This document shows positions 17,347-26,695 of a stretch of 64,000 nt of DNA, in pieces (position 1 is the first letter of the stretch; the number at the start of each line of letters is the position of its first letter). A model generated the notes under the pieces. The model did no database searches, was not told the DNA's origin, and saw only the letters and a program-made list of their open reading frames with translations. A program made the position numbers and the translations under genes. Origin of the DNA: G016756615 sp050958605 (lineage in GTDB: Bacteria; Pseudomonadota; Alphaproteobacteria; Rhizobiales; Rhizobiaceae); the NCBI RefSeq assembly GCF_050958605.1, contig NZ_JBJHDO010000013.1, positions 1 through 64,000 on the forward strand, read 5' to 3'.

Positions 17347-18543
17347 GTGAAGCTCGCACTGATTAATCTCGGCTGCATCGTTTCCGGCGAATGGCGCGAG
17401 CCATTCATCGCCGGCGATGCGATCCTCATTGAGAACGGGCTCATCTCGTCGGTGGGAACCGCGTCCGCGTCCGAGGTCGAGGATTGCGACGTGGTGATCG
17501 ACGCGGGCGGCGCCACAGCCATCCCCGGTCTCATCGACTCACATGTCCATGTCACGTTTGGAGACTACACGCCGCGACAGAAGACGGTGGGTTTTCTGGA
17601 GAGCTATCTGCATGGCGGCGTTACGAGCGCCGTCTCGGCATCGGAGGTGCACGTCCCCGGTCGTCCGGCCGACCCTGCCGGCATCAAGGCACTGGCCCTT
17701 GCCGCACAGCGTTGCTTCGACACCTACCGGCCCGGCGGGATGAAGGTCTGGGCCGGCTCACTGATCCTGGAGCCAGGGCTTTGCGAGGAGGATTTCACCG
17801 AGGCCGCCGAGCAGGGCGTTTGGCTGGCCAAGGCGGGATTCGGTGCAGTCGTGGACCCTATGGATTACGTGCCGATGGTAAGGTGGGCCAAGGCGCGTGG
17901 ATTCGTTACGACGGTTCACACTGGCGGCGCCTCCATACCCGGCTCATCGGCGATAGGCGCACGCCATCTGCTGGCGATGGCCCCGGATGTCTCATTCCAC
18001 GTCAATGGCGGACCTGTCGCTATGTCGGACGCCGACCTGGCCCAGGTCGTACAGGACAGCGCCATCGCGTTGCAGGTCTGCACGGCCGGGAATCTCCGCA
18101 CCGCGCTTCTATGCACCGCGCTTGCCATGCGACATAACGCGCTGGACCGCCTTCTGATCGCAACCGACACTCCGACCGGCAGCGGAATCATGCCACTCGG
18201 CATGTTGTACACGATCTCGCATCTGGCGAGCTTAGGCGGCCTGCCGCCGGAGATCGCCATAGCGGCCGCCACCGGCAACAACGCTGCGAGGTTCCATCTC
18301 AGTTCCGGTGTCCTCCGCGCGGGAAGGGATGCCGACGTCGCCATCATCGACTCGCCACTCGGCGGTACACAGCCAACGGCGCTCGATGCCCTGCGGAACG
18401 GCGACCCCGCTGCTGTCGGTGCCGTGGTGAGCGGCGGCATGCCGAGATTCGTTGGACGCAGCCGCAATACACCGCCCACCATGCGCAGGATTCGCGTCGC
18501 GCGATCGTCTGTGATGCATGATTTCAACGTTGCAGGTCATTAG
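17347..18543 (+). CDS. enamidase-like amidohydrolase
   Basis: A 398-residue binuclear-metal amidohydrolase resembling enamidase (Ena) of Eubacterium barkeri, which opens the ring of 6-oxo-tetrahydronicotinate. Matching blocks are the metal motif DSHVHV (H66, H68), GDYTPRQKT (72-80), HGGVTS, HTGGASIPGSS (191-201), HVNGGP (218-223), ATDTPTGSG with D274, and the tail SRNTPP. Conservation outside the metal ligands argues for a cyclic enamide or lactam substrate. The start is GTG at 17347 with GAGG about 10 bp upstream. It lies in the operon between the PF06684 gene and a flavin monooxygenase gene. Confidence 0.82.
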   Translation: MKLALINLGCIVSGEWREPFIAGDAILIENGLISSVGTASASEVEDCDVVIDAGGATAIPGLIDSHVHVTFGDYTPRQKTVGFLESYLHGGVTSAVSASEVHVPGRPADPAGIKALALAAQRCFDTYRPGGMKVWAGSLILEPGLCEEDFTEAAEQGVWLAKAGFGAVVDPMDYVPMVRWAKARGFVTTVHTGGASIPGSSAIGARHLLAMAPDVSFHVNGGPVAMSDADLAQVVQDSAIALQVCTAGNLRTALLCTALAMRHNALDRLLIATDTPTGSGIMPLGMLYTISHLASLGGLPPEIAIAAATGNNAARFHLSSGVLRAGRDADVAIIDSPLGGTQPTALDALRNGDPAAVGAVVSGGMPRFVGRSRNTPPTMRRIRVARSSVMHDFNVAGH

Positions 18544-18552
18544 GAGACGAAT

Positions 18553-19788
18553 GTGGTTCGGGAGGATGAAAGGGTCCTTGTGGTCGGTGCCGGCCCAGTA
18601 GGGTTGATCTGTGCGCTGGGGCTGGCACGCCAGGGGATTCCGGTGACGGTGTTTGAGCGCCATGGTGCCGTCCAAGACGATCCGCGTGCTGCGACCACTC
18701 ATCCCGCTACCCTCGAAATTCTGGAGGATCTCGGCCTGCGTCGGGAGGTGGAGGAGGCGGGATTGGTGGCGCGCTACTTCCAGTTCTGGGATCGGCAGAC
18801 CGGCGCCCTGACTGCACAGTTTGACCACGATCTGCTCCGCGACGAGACGGCATTTCCCTATGTTGTCCAGTGCGAGCAGTTCAAGACGTCTCGGATCGCC
18901 CTGGCGCATCTACTTCAGTTTGCACATGCGGAAGTGCGGTTCGGCTGCGAGGTGGTCAGCCTCGAACACGGGGTGCACTCCGTCACGATCGACGTGGCTT
19001 CGGCTGTCGGCAGGGAGAGACATGGGGGCCGCTATCTGATCGGGGCCGATGGGGGAAGAAGCTTCGTTCGCAAGGCGTTGGGGATCCAGTTCGAGGGCTT
19101 CACCTGGCCGGAGCGGTTCGTGGTCCTTTCGACACCCTTCGATTTTATGGCAGAACGAGGCTACAGCTATCGCAGTTATTTTGCCGATCCCGAACAGTGG
19201 TGCAATTGCTTCAAGGTCGCGGGCGACGGTCCGCCCGGCCTCTGGCGAACTGTCTTCCCCGCTGAACCCGGGGGCGAGGCTGAACTCCTGAGCGACCCGG
19301 TGGTTCAGGCCCGCCTTCAGCGGTTCTTTCCGAAGACCGGGTCCTACGACGTTGTTCATCGCAACATCTATCAGGTTCACCAGCGCGTGGCGGCCAGTTT
19401 CAGGAAGGGTCGATGCCTGCTTGCCGGCGATGCCGCTCATGTGAACAATCCGATCGGCGGCATGGGACTCAATGGCGGCATTCAGGACGCCGCCAATCTG
19501 GCCGATAAGCTTGGTCGACTATGGCGCGGCGAAGGCGGCGAGGAGCTCCTCGATGCCTATGCACGACAGCGCCGCACCATCACCAACGATTTCGTCCAGG
19601 CGCAGACGATCCAGAACAAGAAACGCCTGGAGGAGCGCGACCCCGCAACGAGAGCGCGCAATCTCGAAGATCTGGCGCGGATCGCCGAGAATCCATCGGC
19701 GGCCAAGACTTTCCTGATGCGAACCTCAATGCTCGATGCCCAGCGAAGACTGAGCATGCCGCAGGGTCAAGAACCGAAATCAGCATAA
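18553..19788 (+). CDS. class A FAD-dependent monooxygenase (PheA/UbiH-like)
   Basis: A 411-residue single-component flavin hydroxylase. It has the N-terminal Rossmann motif VVGAGPVGLICALGLARQG, the GADGGRSFVRKALG (DG) motif and the second FAD motif CLLAGDAAHVNNPIGGMGLNGGIQDA. Class A enzymes hydroxylate, and sometimes cleave, electron-rich aromatic rings using NAD(P)H and O2; pyridine ring-opening members exist (MHPC oxygenase). The start is GTG at 18553 behind GGAG; the ATG two bases upstream is out of frame. It is co-directional and tightly spaced with the enamidase and ABC transporter genes. Confidence 0.87.
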   Translation: MVREDERVLVVGAGPVGLICALGLARQGIPVTVFERHGAVQDDPRAATTHPATLEILEDLGLRREVEEAGLVARYFQFWDRQTGALTAQFDHDLLRDETAFPYVVQCEQFKTSRIALAHLLQFAHAEVRFGCEVVSLEHGVHSVTIDVASAVGRERHGGRYLIGADGGRSFVRKALGIQFEGFTWPERFVVLSTPFDFMAERGYSYRSYFADPEQWCNCFKVAGDGPPGLWRTVFPAEPGGEAELLSDPVVQARLQRFFPKTGSYDVVHRNIYQVHQRVAASFRKGRCLLAGDAAHVNNPIGGMGLNGGIQDAANLADKLGRLWRGEGGEELLDAYARQRRTITNDFVQAQTIQNKKRLEERDPATRARNLEDLARIAENPSAAKTFLMRTSMLDAQRRLSMPQGQEPKSA

Positions 19789-19807
19789 CACAGACAGGGG
19801 GAAACAC

Positions 19808-21343
19808 ATGCGCTTGAAATCGCGACACTTCGCACTTGCCGCCGTCGCCGCGCTGTCGACGACCACCTGCGCCTTCGCCGACAAGGCGAACGATACGGTG
19901 CGGATTCCTATCCGGGAAACGCTGGCGACAGTGTGGGCCGCCGACGACCCGCGGCCCGAAACGGCGATGGCTACCTATTCGATCTTCGACGCGCTTCTCT
20001 GTTATGATGCCGAGGGCCGGCAGTTCCATCCTGTCCTGGCGCAGTCGTGGCGCCAGCTCAACGATACCACCTTCGAGTTCACGCTGCGCAACGACGTGAA
20101 GTGGCACGATGGTTCTGATTTCACGATCGAGGATGTTGTCTATTCGTTCGAATATTACGTTGATCGTGCGGCAAGTTCGCGTTTTGCATCGGAGTTCAAC
20201 TGGTTCGAAAGCGCGACCCAAACCGGGCCGGACACGATCGAGATAAAGACGAAAGCACCGTCCCCCAAGGCGTTGATGTGGCTTGCGGTGCAGGGACGCA
20301 TCGTGCCTGCTGAGATCCACCGCGCTTTCGAGGACAAAAGTGCATTCGGTCGTGAAAATCCGGTCGGCACGGGTCCTTACAAGTTTGTCTCGATGGACTC
20401 GGCCAGCGGGGTGAAGCTTGAGCTCAACGAGCACTATACCCAGGTTGCGCCATGCAGGCCGACCGGCTCGATCGGCACCGTTGAATTGATCCCGGTTCCC
20501 GATACGCAGACGCAGTTGGCGCAGTTGATGACCGGCGGACTGGACATCGTCAAGGCCAGTTCACGCGACGAGGCGGAACTCCTACTGGCCAATCCGGCTT
20601 TCGAGGCGACGTCTACCCAGGCGTTCCTGCTGTTCCATCTGAGTCTCGACGCCGTAAATCAGTCTGGAAAGGTGCCGTTCCTCACGGATTTGCGCGTCCG
20701 CGAAGCCATTTTCCGGTCTATCGACAGGTTGAGCGTGGCCACCAGCGTCCTGCCCGGCGGCGACGCGCTCCAGGCTATCGACGCACTTTGCCTCCCGAAG
20801 CAGCGCGGATGCAGCTTCACCGAGGTGCCCGACCCATACGATCCCGATGAGGCTAGGCGGCTGCTTGCCGAGGCCGGGTATGACGACGGCTTCGACGTGA
20901 TCCTTACGGCGCCCACCGGCTCCTCGGTCCTCGCCGAAGCGATCGCCGGGGAAATGAGGAAAGTCGGCATCCGTGCCGCGGTCGAGCCAGTCACTTTTCC
21001 CGCCTACAGCCGGAAAGAGGCAGAAGGCAGTGTTCAGATGCTGGTCCATTACTACGGGTTCGAGGATGTCTCGCGAACGGTCGATCGCTTTTTCGGCGCC
21101 TCGGCTCGCGACTACTGGAAGGATGAGGATATACGCGTCTGGATGGCGGAGGCGGAGACGACGCTCGATCTTCCAACACGGGAAGACCTATACAAGCGCA
21201 TTTTCGACAGGGTGAACGAAAACTACTACGTCATGGCGCTCACCAATCGGCCGGACATGTTCATTCATACCAAGGACTTGTCTCTTCCTAGAGATACCGC
21301 GGGGTCATTCGGCCTCTCTCTCTACGATCTGCGGTGGAAATGA
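19808..21343 (+). CDS. ABC transporter substrate-binding protein, family 5 (Dpp/Opp type)
   Basis: A 511-residue periplasmic binding protein with a signal peptide ending TTCAFA (about 24). SIFDALLCYDAEGRQFHPVLAQSWRQL, LRNDVKWHDGSDFTIEDVVYSFEYY and NPVGTGPYKFVSMD are the SBP_bac_5 signatures. This family binds peptides but also many opine-, amide- and drug-like compounds. It is followed by two permeases and two ATPases in order, making a complete importer inside the catabolic operon, so its ligand is probably the pathway substrate. Confidence 0.92.
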   Translation: MRLKSRHFALAAVAALSTTTCAFADKANDTVRIPIRETLATVWAADDPRPETAMATYSIFDALLCYDAEGRQFHPVLAQSWRQLNDTTFEFTLRNDVKWHDGSDFTIEDVVYSFEYYVDRAASSRFASEFNWFESATQTGPDTIEIKTKAPSPKALMWLAVQGRIVPAEIHRAFEDKSAFGRENPVGTGPYKFVSMDSASGVKLELNEHYTQVAPCRPTGSIGTVELIPVPDTQTQLAQLMTGGLDIVKASSRDEAELLLANPAFEATSTQAFLLFHLSLDAVNQSGKVPFLTDLRVREAIFRSIDRLSVATSVLPGGDALQAIDALCLPKQRGCSFTEVPDPYDPDEARRLLAEAGYDDGFDVILTAPTGSSVLAEAIAGEMRKVGIRAAVEPVTFPAYSRKEAEGSVQMLVHYYGFEDVSRTVDRFFGASARDYWKDEDIRVWMAEAETTLDLPTREDLYKRIFDRVNENYYVMALTNRPDMFIHTKDLSLPRDTAGSFGLSLYDLRWK

Positions 21344-21356
21344 TCAGGTAGGTAGT

Positions 21357-22274
21357 ATGGTGATCTATATCGCACGCCGGCTTCTGATCGCGATCCTTGT
21401 CGCGTTCACAGTGTCAGTCATCAGCTTTTCGCTGCTACGGGCCTCCGGCGACTTGGCCGTGATCCTGGCGGGCAGCAACGCCACCCAGGAGGATATCGAG
21501 CAGGTCGCGCTTGAACATGGCCTGGATCAGCCGCTGTTCGTCCAGTATCTGGACTGGGCTCTGGATGCGCTTCGCGGAAATCTCGGCACCTCGCTCTTCA
21601 CTTCAGAACCGGTGATGGAACTGATCGTCGACCGTCTGCCCGTGACGCTCTTTCTTGCTGTTCCCGCACTGGCCATCGGTCTCGCGGTGGCCATTCCCCT
21701 CGGTGTCGCGGCGGCGGTGCGTCCCAATAGCTGGGTCGATCGATTAGCCCTGACGATCGCGGTAGCCGGTAGCGCCATACCCAACTTCTGGCTCGGGCTG
21801 ATGCTGATCTACCTGTTCGGCGTGACGTTGCAATGGTTGCCCGTGTCGGGGGGAGCATCGGTGAGCGCGTTCGTTCTGCCCTGGATCACCGTCGCTACGA
21901 CGGTGATCCCGCTGCAGATGCGGCTTACGCGCACGGGTATGCTGGAGGCATTGGGGTCGGATTTTGTCCGGACCGCCCGAGCCAAGGGGCTGCATACCTC
22001 GACCGTGATATTCAAGCATGCGTTGCGCAACGCCGTCCTTCCTATCATCTCCGTCGCCGCCGTCAGCCTGGGCTTCCTGCTGAGTCATTCACTTGTGGTG
22101 GAGATGATCTTCGCTTTGAACGGCGTAGGCACGCTTGCCCATCAGTCGATCATGCGCGTCGATTTTCCCGTGGTGCAGTCCATCACGGTCTTCTTCGCGC
22201 TTTGTTACATCGTGCTCACGCTGTTGGCCGACATCGTCAACGCTCGGCTCGATCCCAGAATTTCGCGAGGTTAG
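21357..22274 (+). CDS. ABC transporter permease, DppB type
   Basis: A 305-residue inner-membrane permease with about six transmembrane helices. The N-terminal helix IARRLLIAILVAFTVSVISF and the EAA loop DFVRTARAKGLHTSTVIFKHALRNAVLPI are typical of the first permease of dipeptide-type importers. It begins 14 bp after the binding-protein stop. Confidence 0.93.
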   Translation: MVIYIARRLLIAILVAFTVSVISFSLLRASGDLAVILAGSNATQEDIEQVALEHGLDQPLFVQYLDWALDALRGNLGTSLFTSEPVMELIVDRLPVTLFLAVPALAIGLAVAIPLGVAAAVRPNSWVDRLALTIAVAGSAIPNFWLGLMLIYLFGVTLQWLPVSGGASVSAFVLPWITVATTVIPLQMRLTRTGMLEALGSDFVRTARAKGLHTSTVIFKHALRNAVLPIISVAAVSLGFLLSHSLVVEMIFALNGVGTLAHQSIMRVDFPVVQSITVFFALCYIVLTLLADIVNARLDPRISRG

Positions 22275-22277
22275 TCG

Positions 22278-23234
22278 ATGGACAGTACACGGACGCTCGA
22301 CCGAAGGACGGGCGGGATCCATGCCTCTCACGAAGCAGGGGTCGCTGCCGCGACCACGCTGAAGGACCTGCCTGACCCGCGGCGGAAGCTCCTGATGCAG
22401 AAGGCGCTTTCGCACGCCGGCTTTCTCGTGGGAGGCGGGGGGCTTCTGCTCATTTTTCTTGTGGCATTGCTGGCGCCGTGGCTGTCGCCGCACGATCCGT
22501 ACTATCAGGACCTGTCGATGCGCCTGGCCGATCCGGTGTGGTCGGCCGAGGGCAGTTGGCATCATGTGCTCGGCACCGACGCCCTCGGACGCGATCTCCT
22601 CAGCAGACTGCTTCACGGACTGCGGGTATCTCTTGCGATTAGTGTGGGTGCAACGCTGATTTCGATTGTGATTGGTTCGACCCTCGGCATAGCCGGCGGC
22701 TATTTCGGAGGTTGGATAGACAACTTCATCACCTATGTGGTGAACGTGAAGCTGGCCCTGCCGTCGCTGCTCGTGTCGATGTCCCTTATCGCCGTGTTCG
22801 GGGCATCGATCGGATCATTGACCGTCATTCTCGGCATATTGGTTTGGGACCGCTACGCCATCGTTCTTCGGAGCGTCACGCAGCAGTTGCGGTCGCAGGA
22901 ATTTGTTCACTCGGCGCGCGCCGTGGGCGCTTCCGATCTCCGTATCCTCCTCAAGGAAATTCTGCCGAACGTGGCAAACCATATTATCGTCATCGCCAGC
23001 CTTGAGATCGGCATCATCATACTGATCGAGTCGGTTCTGTCGTTCATTGGTCTGGGTGTCCAGCCTCCGACTCCGTCACTTGGGTTGCTGATTGCCGAGG
23101 GCCGGAATGTGATCTTCTTCAAACCCTTGCTGGTGGTCGTCCCTGGCGTAGCCATACTGACGACGGTGCTTGCGGTGAACCTCGCCGGTGACGGCCTGCG
23201 CGACATTCTCACGCCGGAGGGACGAAATGTCTGA
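22278..23234 (+). CDS. ABC transporter permease, DppC type
   Basis: A 318-residue second permease. A cytoplasmic N-terminal stretch of about 40 residues precedes the first helix. LGTDALGRDLLSRLLHGLRVSL is the DppC signature, and EFVHSARAVGASDLRILLKEILPN is the EAA loop that contacts the ATPases. It starts 4 bp after the DppB-type gene and overlaps the next gene by 8 bp. Confidence 0.93.
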   Translation: MDSTRTLDRRTGGIHASHEAGVAAATTLKDLPDPRRKLLMQKALSHAGFLVGGGGLLLIFLVALLAPWLSPHDPYYQDLSMRLADPVWSAEGSWHHVLGTDALGRDLLSRLLHGLRVSLAISVGATLISIVIGSTLGIAGGYFGGWIDNFITYVVNVKLALPSLLVSMSLIAVFGASIGSLTVILGILVWDRYAIVLRSVTQQLRSQEFVHSARAVGASDLRILLKEILPNVANHIIVIASLEIGIIILIESVLSFIGLGVQPPTPSLGLLIAEGRNVIFFKPLLVVVPGVAILTTVLAVNLAGDGLRDILTPEGRNV

Positions 23235-24240
23235 ACAGGCCCGGGATCGCTCCGACGAGCCCCTCCTCGACGTGAAGAACCTGTCCGTCCGGCTTCCCGT
23301 GGGAAACCGCAGCCTGCACGCTGTCTCGAATGTCAGCTTCTCAGTCAGGCCCGGAGAAACCCTATGCCTCGTCGGGGAATCCGGCTGTGGCAAGACCATG
23401 ACCTCCCTTGCGCTGATGGGACTCATGCCCCGGCGTGCGAAGGTGACGGCCGATCACGTCATGTTCGAGGGGCACGATCTGGCCAGGCTCGATCGCAAGC
23501 GGCGGCAGGCGATGAGCGGTGATCGCATCGCGATGATCTTCCAGGATCCCATGACGTCGTTGAACCCGGTCCTGACAGTCGGCGATCAGCTTGATGAGAT
23601 CTACATCCGGCACCGCGGAGCGACGCGGAAGGAGGCGCGGGAGCGAGCGCTGGAAATGCTCGACAAAGTCGGCGTGAAACCGGCGCGGGACCGGGCGCGG
23701 CAATATCCGCACCAGCTTTCGGGCGGCCTGCGGCAGCGGGTTATGATCGCCATCATGCTGATGTGCGAACCTTCCGTCCTCATTGCTGACGAACCGACAA
23801 CCGCGCTCGACGTCACGGTCCAGATTCAGATTCTGCGCCTTTTGCGTGACTTACAACGTGATTTCGGTACCGCGCTTTTGCTGATAACTCACGATCTCGG
23901 CGTGGTGGCGAGAATGGCGGACCGCGTCGGTGTCATGTATGGCGGCCGAATTGTCGAAGCTGGTCCGGTAGATGAAATCTTCAACCGGCCGCAGCACCCC
24001 TATACGCGCGGCCTCCTCGATTGCATCATCCGACCTGGCCATACGCAACGACTCGCCTCGATCCCGGGTGTGGTGCCTTCGCTTCTGGGCGATCCGGGCG
24101 GCTGTCTTTTCCGCAACAGATGTCCTGACGCCTCTCCTTCGTGCTCGGGAGAGATCCCGTCGCGGCAACTCAATTGCTCGCATGAATATCTGTGTACGCT
24201 GGAGCCTGCGGAGCCCGATCGGATGGAGATTTTGGAATGA
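23227..24240 (+). CDS. ABC transporter ATPase, DppD type
   Basis: A 337-residue ATPase. Walker A GESGCGKT, Q-loop FQDPMTSLNP, signature LSGGLRQR, Walker B VLIADEPTTALD and the switch His in LLITHDLG are all intact. A C-terminal oligopeptide-transporter extension with cysteines (CLFRNRCPDASPSC) may hold the Fe-S or metal-binding motif of this subfamily. The ATG at 23227 overlaps the DppC-type gene and has GGAGGG upstream; a frame starting at 23188 is rejected. Confidence 0.93.
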   Translation: MSEQARDRSDEPLLDVKNLSVRLPVGNRSLHAVSNVSFSVRPGETLCLVGESGCGKTMTSLALMGLMPRRAKVTADHVMFEGHDLARLDRKRRQAMSGDRIAMIFQDPMTSLNPVLTVGDQLDEIYIRHRGATRKEARERALEMLDKVGVKPARDRARQYPHQLSGGLRQRVMIAIMLMCEPSVLIADEPTTALDVTVQIQILRLLRDLQRDFGTALLLITHDLGVVARMADRVGVMYGGRIVEAGPVDEIFNRPQHPYTRGLLDCIIRPGHTQRLASIPGVVPSLLGDPGGCLFRNRCPDASPSCSGEIPSRQLNCSHEYLCTLEPAEPDRMEILE

Positions 24241-25076
24241 AGACGTCGGGGGCAGTAACGGCAAATCCACCCGGAGAACCGATCCTGCAGTGCCAGCAGG
24301 TCAGCCTTGTCTACGGCGCAGGTTGGACGCTTCTGGGCAGCGGTTCTCCATTCACGGCGGTTGACGAGGTTTCGCTGGAAGTCAACCGTGGCGAGGTGCT
24401 GGCGATCGTGGGCGAGTCGGGCAGCGGCAAGACGACGTTGAGCCGCATGATGTTCGGCGCGCTGTCGCCAACGCGGGGAACGGTCCTCCTGGAAGGCGAG
24501 GACATCGCCTCCATTCCGCGCAAACAACTAGCGCGGCGCGTTCAGCCCGTGTTCCAGAATCCTCATTCCTCTCTCAATCCCCGGCGCTGCGTCAGGGACA
24601 TACTGCTTGATCCGCTCGTCATCCACGGCGTTGGCGACCGCGCCGAACGCGAGCAGTGGGTTAGCGAGGCGGTTGATCATGTCGGGCTGCCAGGCAGGTT
24701 GCTCGGAGCCTATCCGAATCAGCTCTCCGGAGGGCAGTGCCAGAGGGTCTCGATCGCGCGCGCGCTTATCATGCGGCCCGAGATCATCATCTGCGACGAG
24801 CCCACCTCTGCGCTCGACGTATCGATGCAGGCCCAGATTCTCAACCTGCTCAAGGACCTTCAGGCGGAGTTGAGACTTGCGATGGTTATCGTGACCCACA
24901 ATCTCGACGTCGCCGCTTACATGGCAACGGGCATCGCCGTCATGAATTGCGGCCAGGTGGTCGAGAGCGGGGCGACGCAGACGCTGCTTCAGCAGCCGCG
25001 TGTAGAATATACGCGATCTCTCCTGGCTTCCGTCCTGACGCCTGATCCCTCTCTGGGCTTACCGCCGGCCCACTGA
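24237..25076 (+). CDS. ABC transporter ATPase, DppF type
   Basis: A 279-residue second ATPase. Walker A GESGSGKT, FQNPHSSLNPR, signature LSGGQCQRVSIARAL, Walker B IIICDEPTSALD and the switch His in IVTHNLD are complete. It starts with ATGA overlapping the DppD-type stop, showing translational coupling. It lacks the long C-terminal extension of many DppF proteins. Confidence 0.92.
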   Translation: MKTSGAVTANPPGEPILQCQQVSLVYGAGWTLLGSGSPFTAVDEVSLEVNRGEVLAIVGESGSGKTTLSRMMFGALSPTRGTVLLEGEDIASIPRKQLARRVQPVFQNPHSSLNPRRCVRDILLDPLVIHGVGDRAEREQWVSEAVDHVGLPGRLLGAYPNQLSGGQCQRVSIARALIMRPEIIICDEPTSALDVSMQAQILNLLKDLQAELRLAMVIVTHNLDVAAYMATGIAVMNCGQVVESGATQTLLQQPRVEYTRSLLASVLTPDPSLGLPPAH

Positions 25077-25135
25077 ATTCGCTGATCGTTGATACTCGCT
25101 TCTGCGGTAACCGCCGCAGCGGATGAAGGAAACCC

Positions 25136-26563
25136 ATGTCTGAATCGCAAGGGCCGCTATGGAGCTGGCGCGCGACTGATCTCTCCGAAGGGATCCTTTC
25201 GGGAAGCATCTCCTGTGAGGAGGTAGCTGAGAGCTGCCTGGCACGTATCGAGGCGGTAAACCCGCAGGTGAACGCCATCGTTGACATGATCCCTGCAGGG
25301 GAGGTGATGGCGGCGGCGCGGAGGGCCGACAGCGACATCAGAAGGGGCCTCAGCCTGGGCCCGCTTCACGGCATCCCTGTCACCGTAAAGATAAATGTGG
25401 ACATGAAGGGGCGGGCAACCACCAATGGCGTTCCCGCATTCTCTGGCCTTTTCGCGGAGGAAGATAGCGCCTCAGTCGCCAATCTGCGCAGAGCAGGGGC
25501 GATCATACTAGGGCGCACGAACGTCCCGGCCTTTTCGACTCGCTATTTCACCGACAATGAGCTGTATGGCCGCACCGTTAATCCCTGGTCTGCGCACATT
25601 ACCCCCGGTGGTTCCAGCGGAGGTGCCGCCGTCGCCGTGGCGACTGGAATGGGTGCCATAGCGCACGCAAATGATCGAGCCGGTTCGATCCGTTATCCCG
25701 CGTATTGCTGCGGCGTCTATGGACTTCGACCCACGCCCGGCAGACTGCCGTCCTACAATGCCACGGCGAAAGAGGAGCGCTCGATCACGGCGCAACTGTT
25801 TTCCGTACAAGGTCCGATGGCGCGCTCAGCAGAGGATCTGCGGCTCGGAATGGATGCGCTCGGGGCAAGGGATCCCAGGGACCCTTGGTGGGTTCCAGTC
25901 GAGGAGCCTAAAGTTCCGACGCCGTTAAGGGTCGCGATGATGCCTGTCGTAGCAGGCATGAATGTCCTGCCCGAAGTATCGGCTGCCGTTCGTCGCGCCG
26001 GCAGATGCCTGGCTGATGCCGGATTTGTTGTCGAGGAGCTTGCAGCTCCCCGGATCGGTGATGCGGCAGAGCTGTATTTTTCTTTGCTTGCTACTGAAGC
26101 GAACACGACGCCGTTGAGTCCAATCGCGCAGTTCGGGGGCGAGGCTGCCCGCAAAGCGCGTGAAGGCACGCTTGCATATCGGCCGCCATTGCGAGGCCAA
26201 GCTGCCTACATGTCGGCCTTGGCGACAAGGACAGCGTTCATTCGTGAAATCTCTCTTTTCCTGGAGGGCTTTCCGCTGGTGCTCATGCCTGTTTCGTGCC
26301 GCCCGCCGGCCAGCGTCGATAGTGACCAGCAAGGTGTCGACTCCGTGCGGGAACTGTTGGATGCCCAGCACCCGCTGGTATCGATATCTCTTCTTGGTTT
26401 GCCCAGCCTGGTCGCCCCTGTCGGAATTGTTGAGGGGGTGCCCGCCGGAGTCCAGTTGATCTCGGCGCGCTTTTGCGAAGCGAACTGTCTTGCTGCCGGA
26501 AAGGCTCTGGAAGTCGGGATACCACCGGCTTTTCCCCCTGCGGATCTCCCGCTCGGCGTTTAA
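25136..26563 (+). CDS. amidase (amidase signature family)
   Basis: A 475-residue Ser-cisSer-Lys hydrolase of carboxamides. The triad regions are visible: Lys in HGIPVTVKINVD, the Gly/Ser-rich GGSSGGAAVAVA, and the nucleophile Ser in ANDRAGSIRYPA. In most amidases this last segment reads TDxGGSIRxPA, so ANDRAGS is a variant but keeps the Ser. It starts 59 bp after the transporter and is likely in the same transcript. It may release ammonia from the imported compound or from a pathway intermediate. Confidence 0.88.
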   Translation: MSESQGPLWSWRATDLSEGILSGSISCEEVAESCLARIEAVNPQVNAIVDMIPAGEVMAAARRADSDIRRGLSLGPLHGIPVTVKINVDMKGRATTNGVPAFSGLFAEEDSASVANLRRAGAIILGRTNVPAFSTRYFTDNELYGRTVNPWSAHITPGGSSGGAAVAVATGMGAIAHANDRAGSIRYPAYCCGVYGLRPTPGRLPSYNATAKEERSITAQLFSVQGPMARSAEDLRLGMDALGARDPRDPWWVPVEEPKVPTPLRVAMMPVVAGMNVLPEVSAAVRRAGRCLADAGFVVEELAAPRIGDAAELYFSLLATEANTTPLSPIAQFGGEAARKAREGTLAYRPPLRGQAAYMSALATRTAFIREISLFLEGFPLVLMPVSCRPPASVDSDQQGVDSVRELLDAQHPLVSISLLGLPSLVAPVGIVEGVPAGVQLISARFCEANCLAAGKALEVGIPPAFPPADLPLGV

Positions 26564-26603
26564 TGCCCCACGCCGGCTTATGGAAGCTTTTTGCCAAGGC
26601 CTT

Positions 26604-26637
26604 TTTTGTCGTTAAAATGAAATTTAATCGTTAAATG
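26604..26637. promoter_or_regulatory. cluster operator pair D, upstream of the second monooxygenase
   Basis: TTTTGTCGTTAAAAT (26604-26618) and TTTAATCGTTAAATG (26623-26637), TCG cores 19 bp apart, the same arrangement as pair A. It lies between the amidase stop and the next operon start. Confidence 0.6.
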
Positions 26638-26695
26638 AGTTGACTCTCGTTTGTTCTCATGGCCCACTGGCTAAAGCATGATGTGGAGGAATGAA

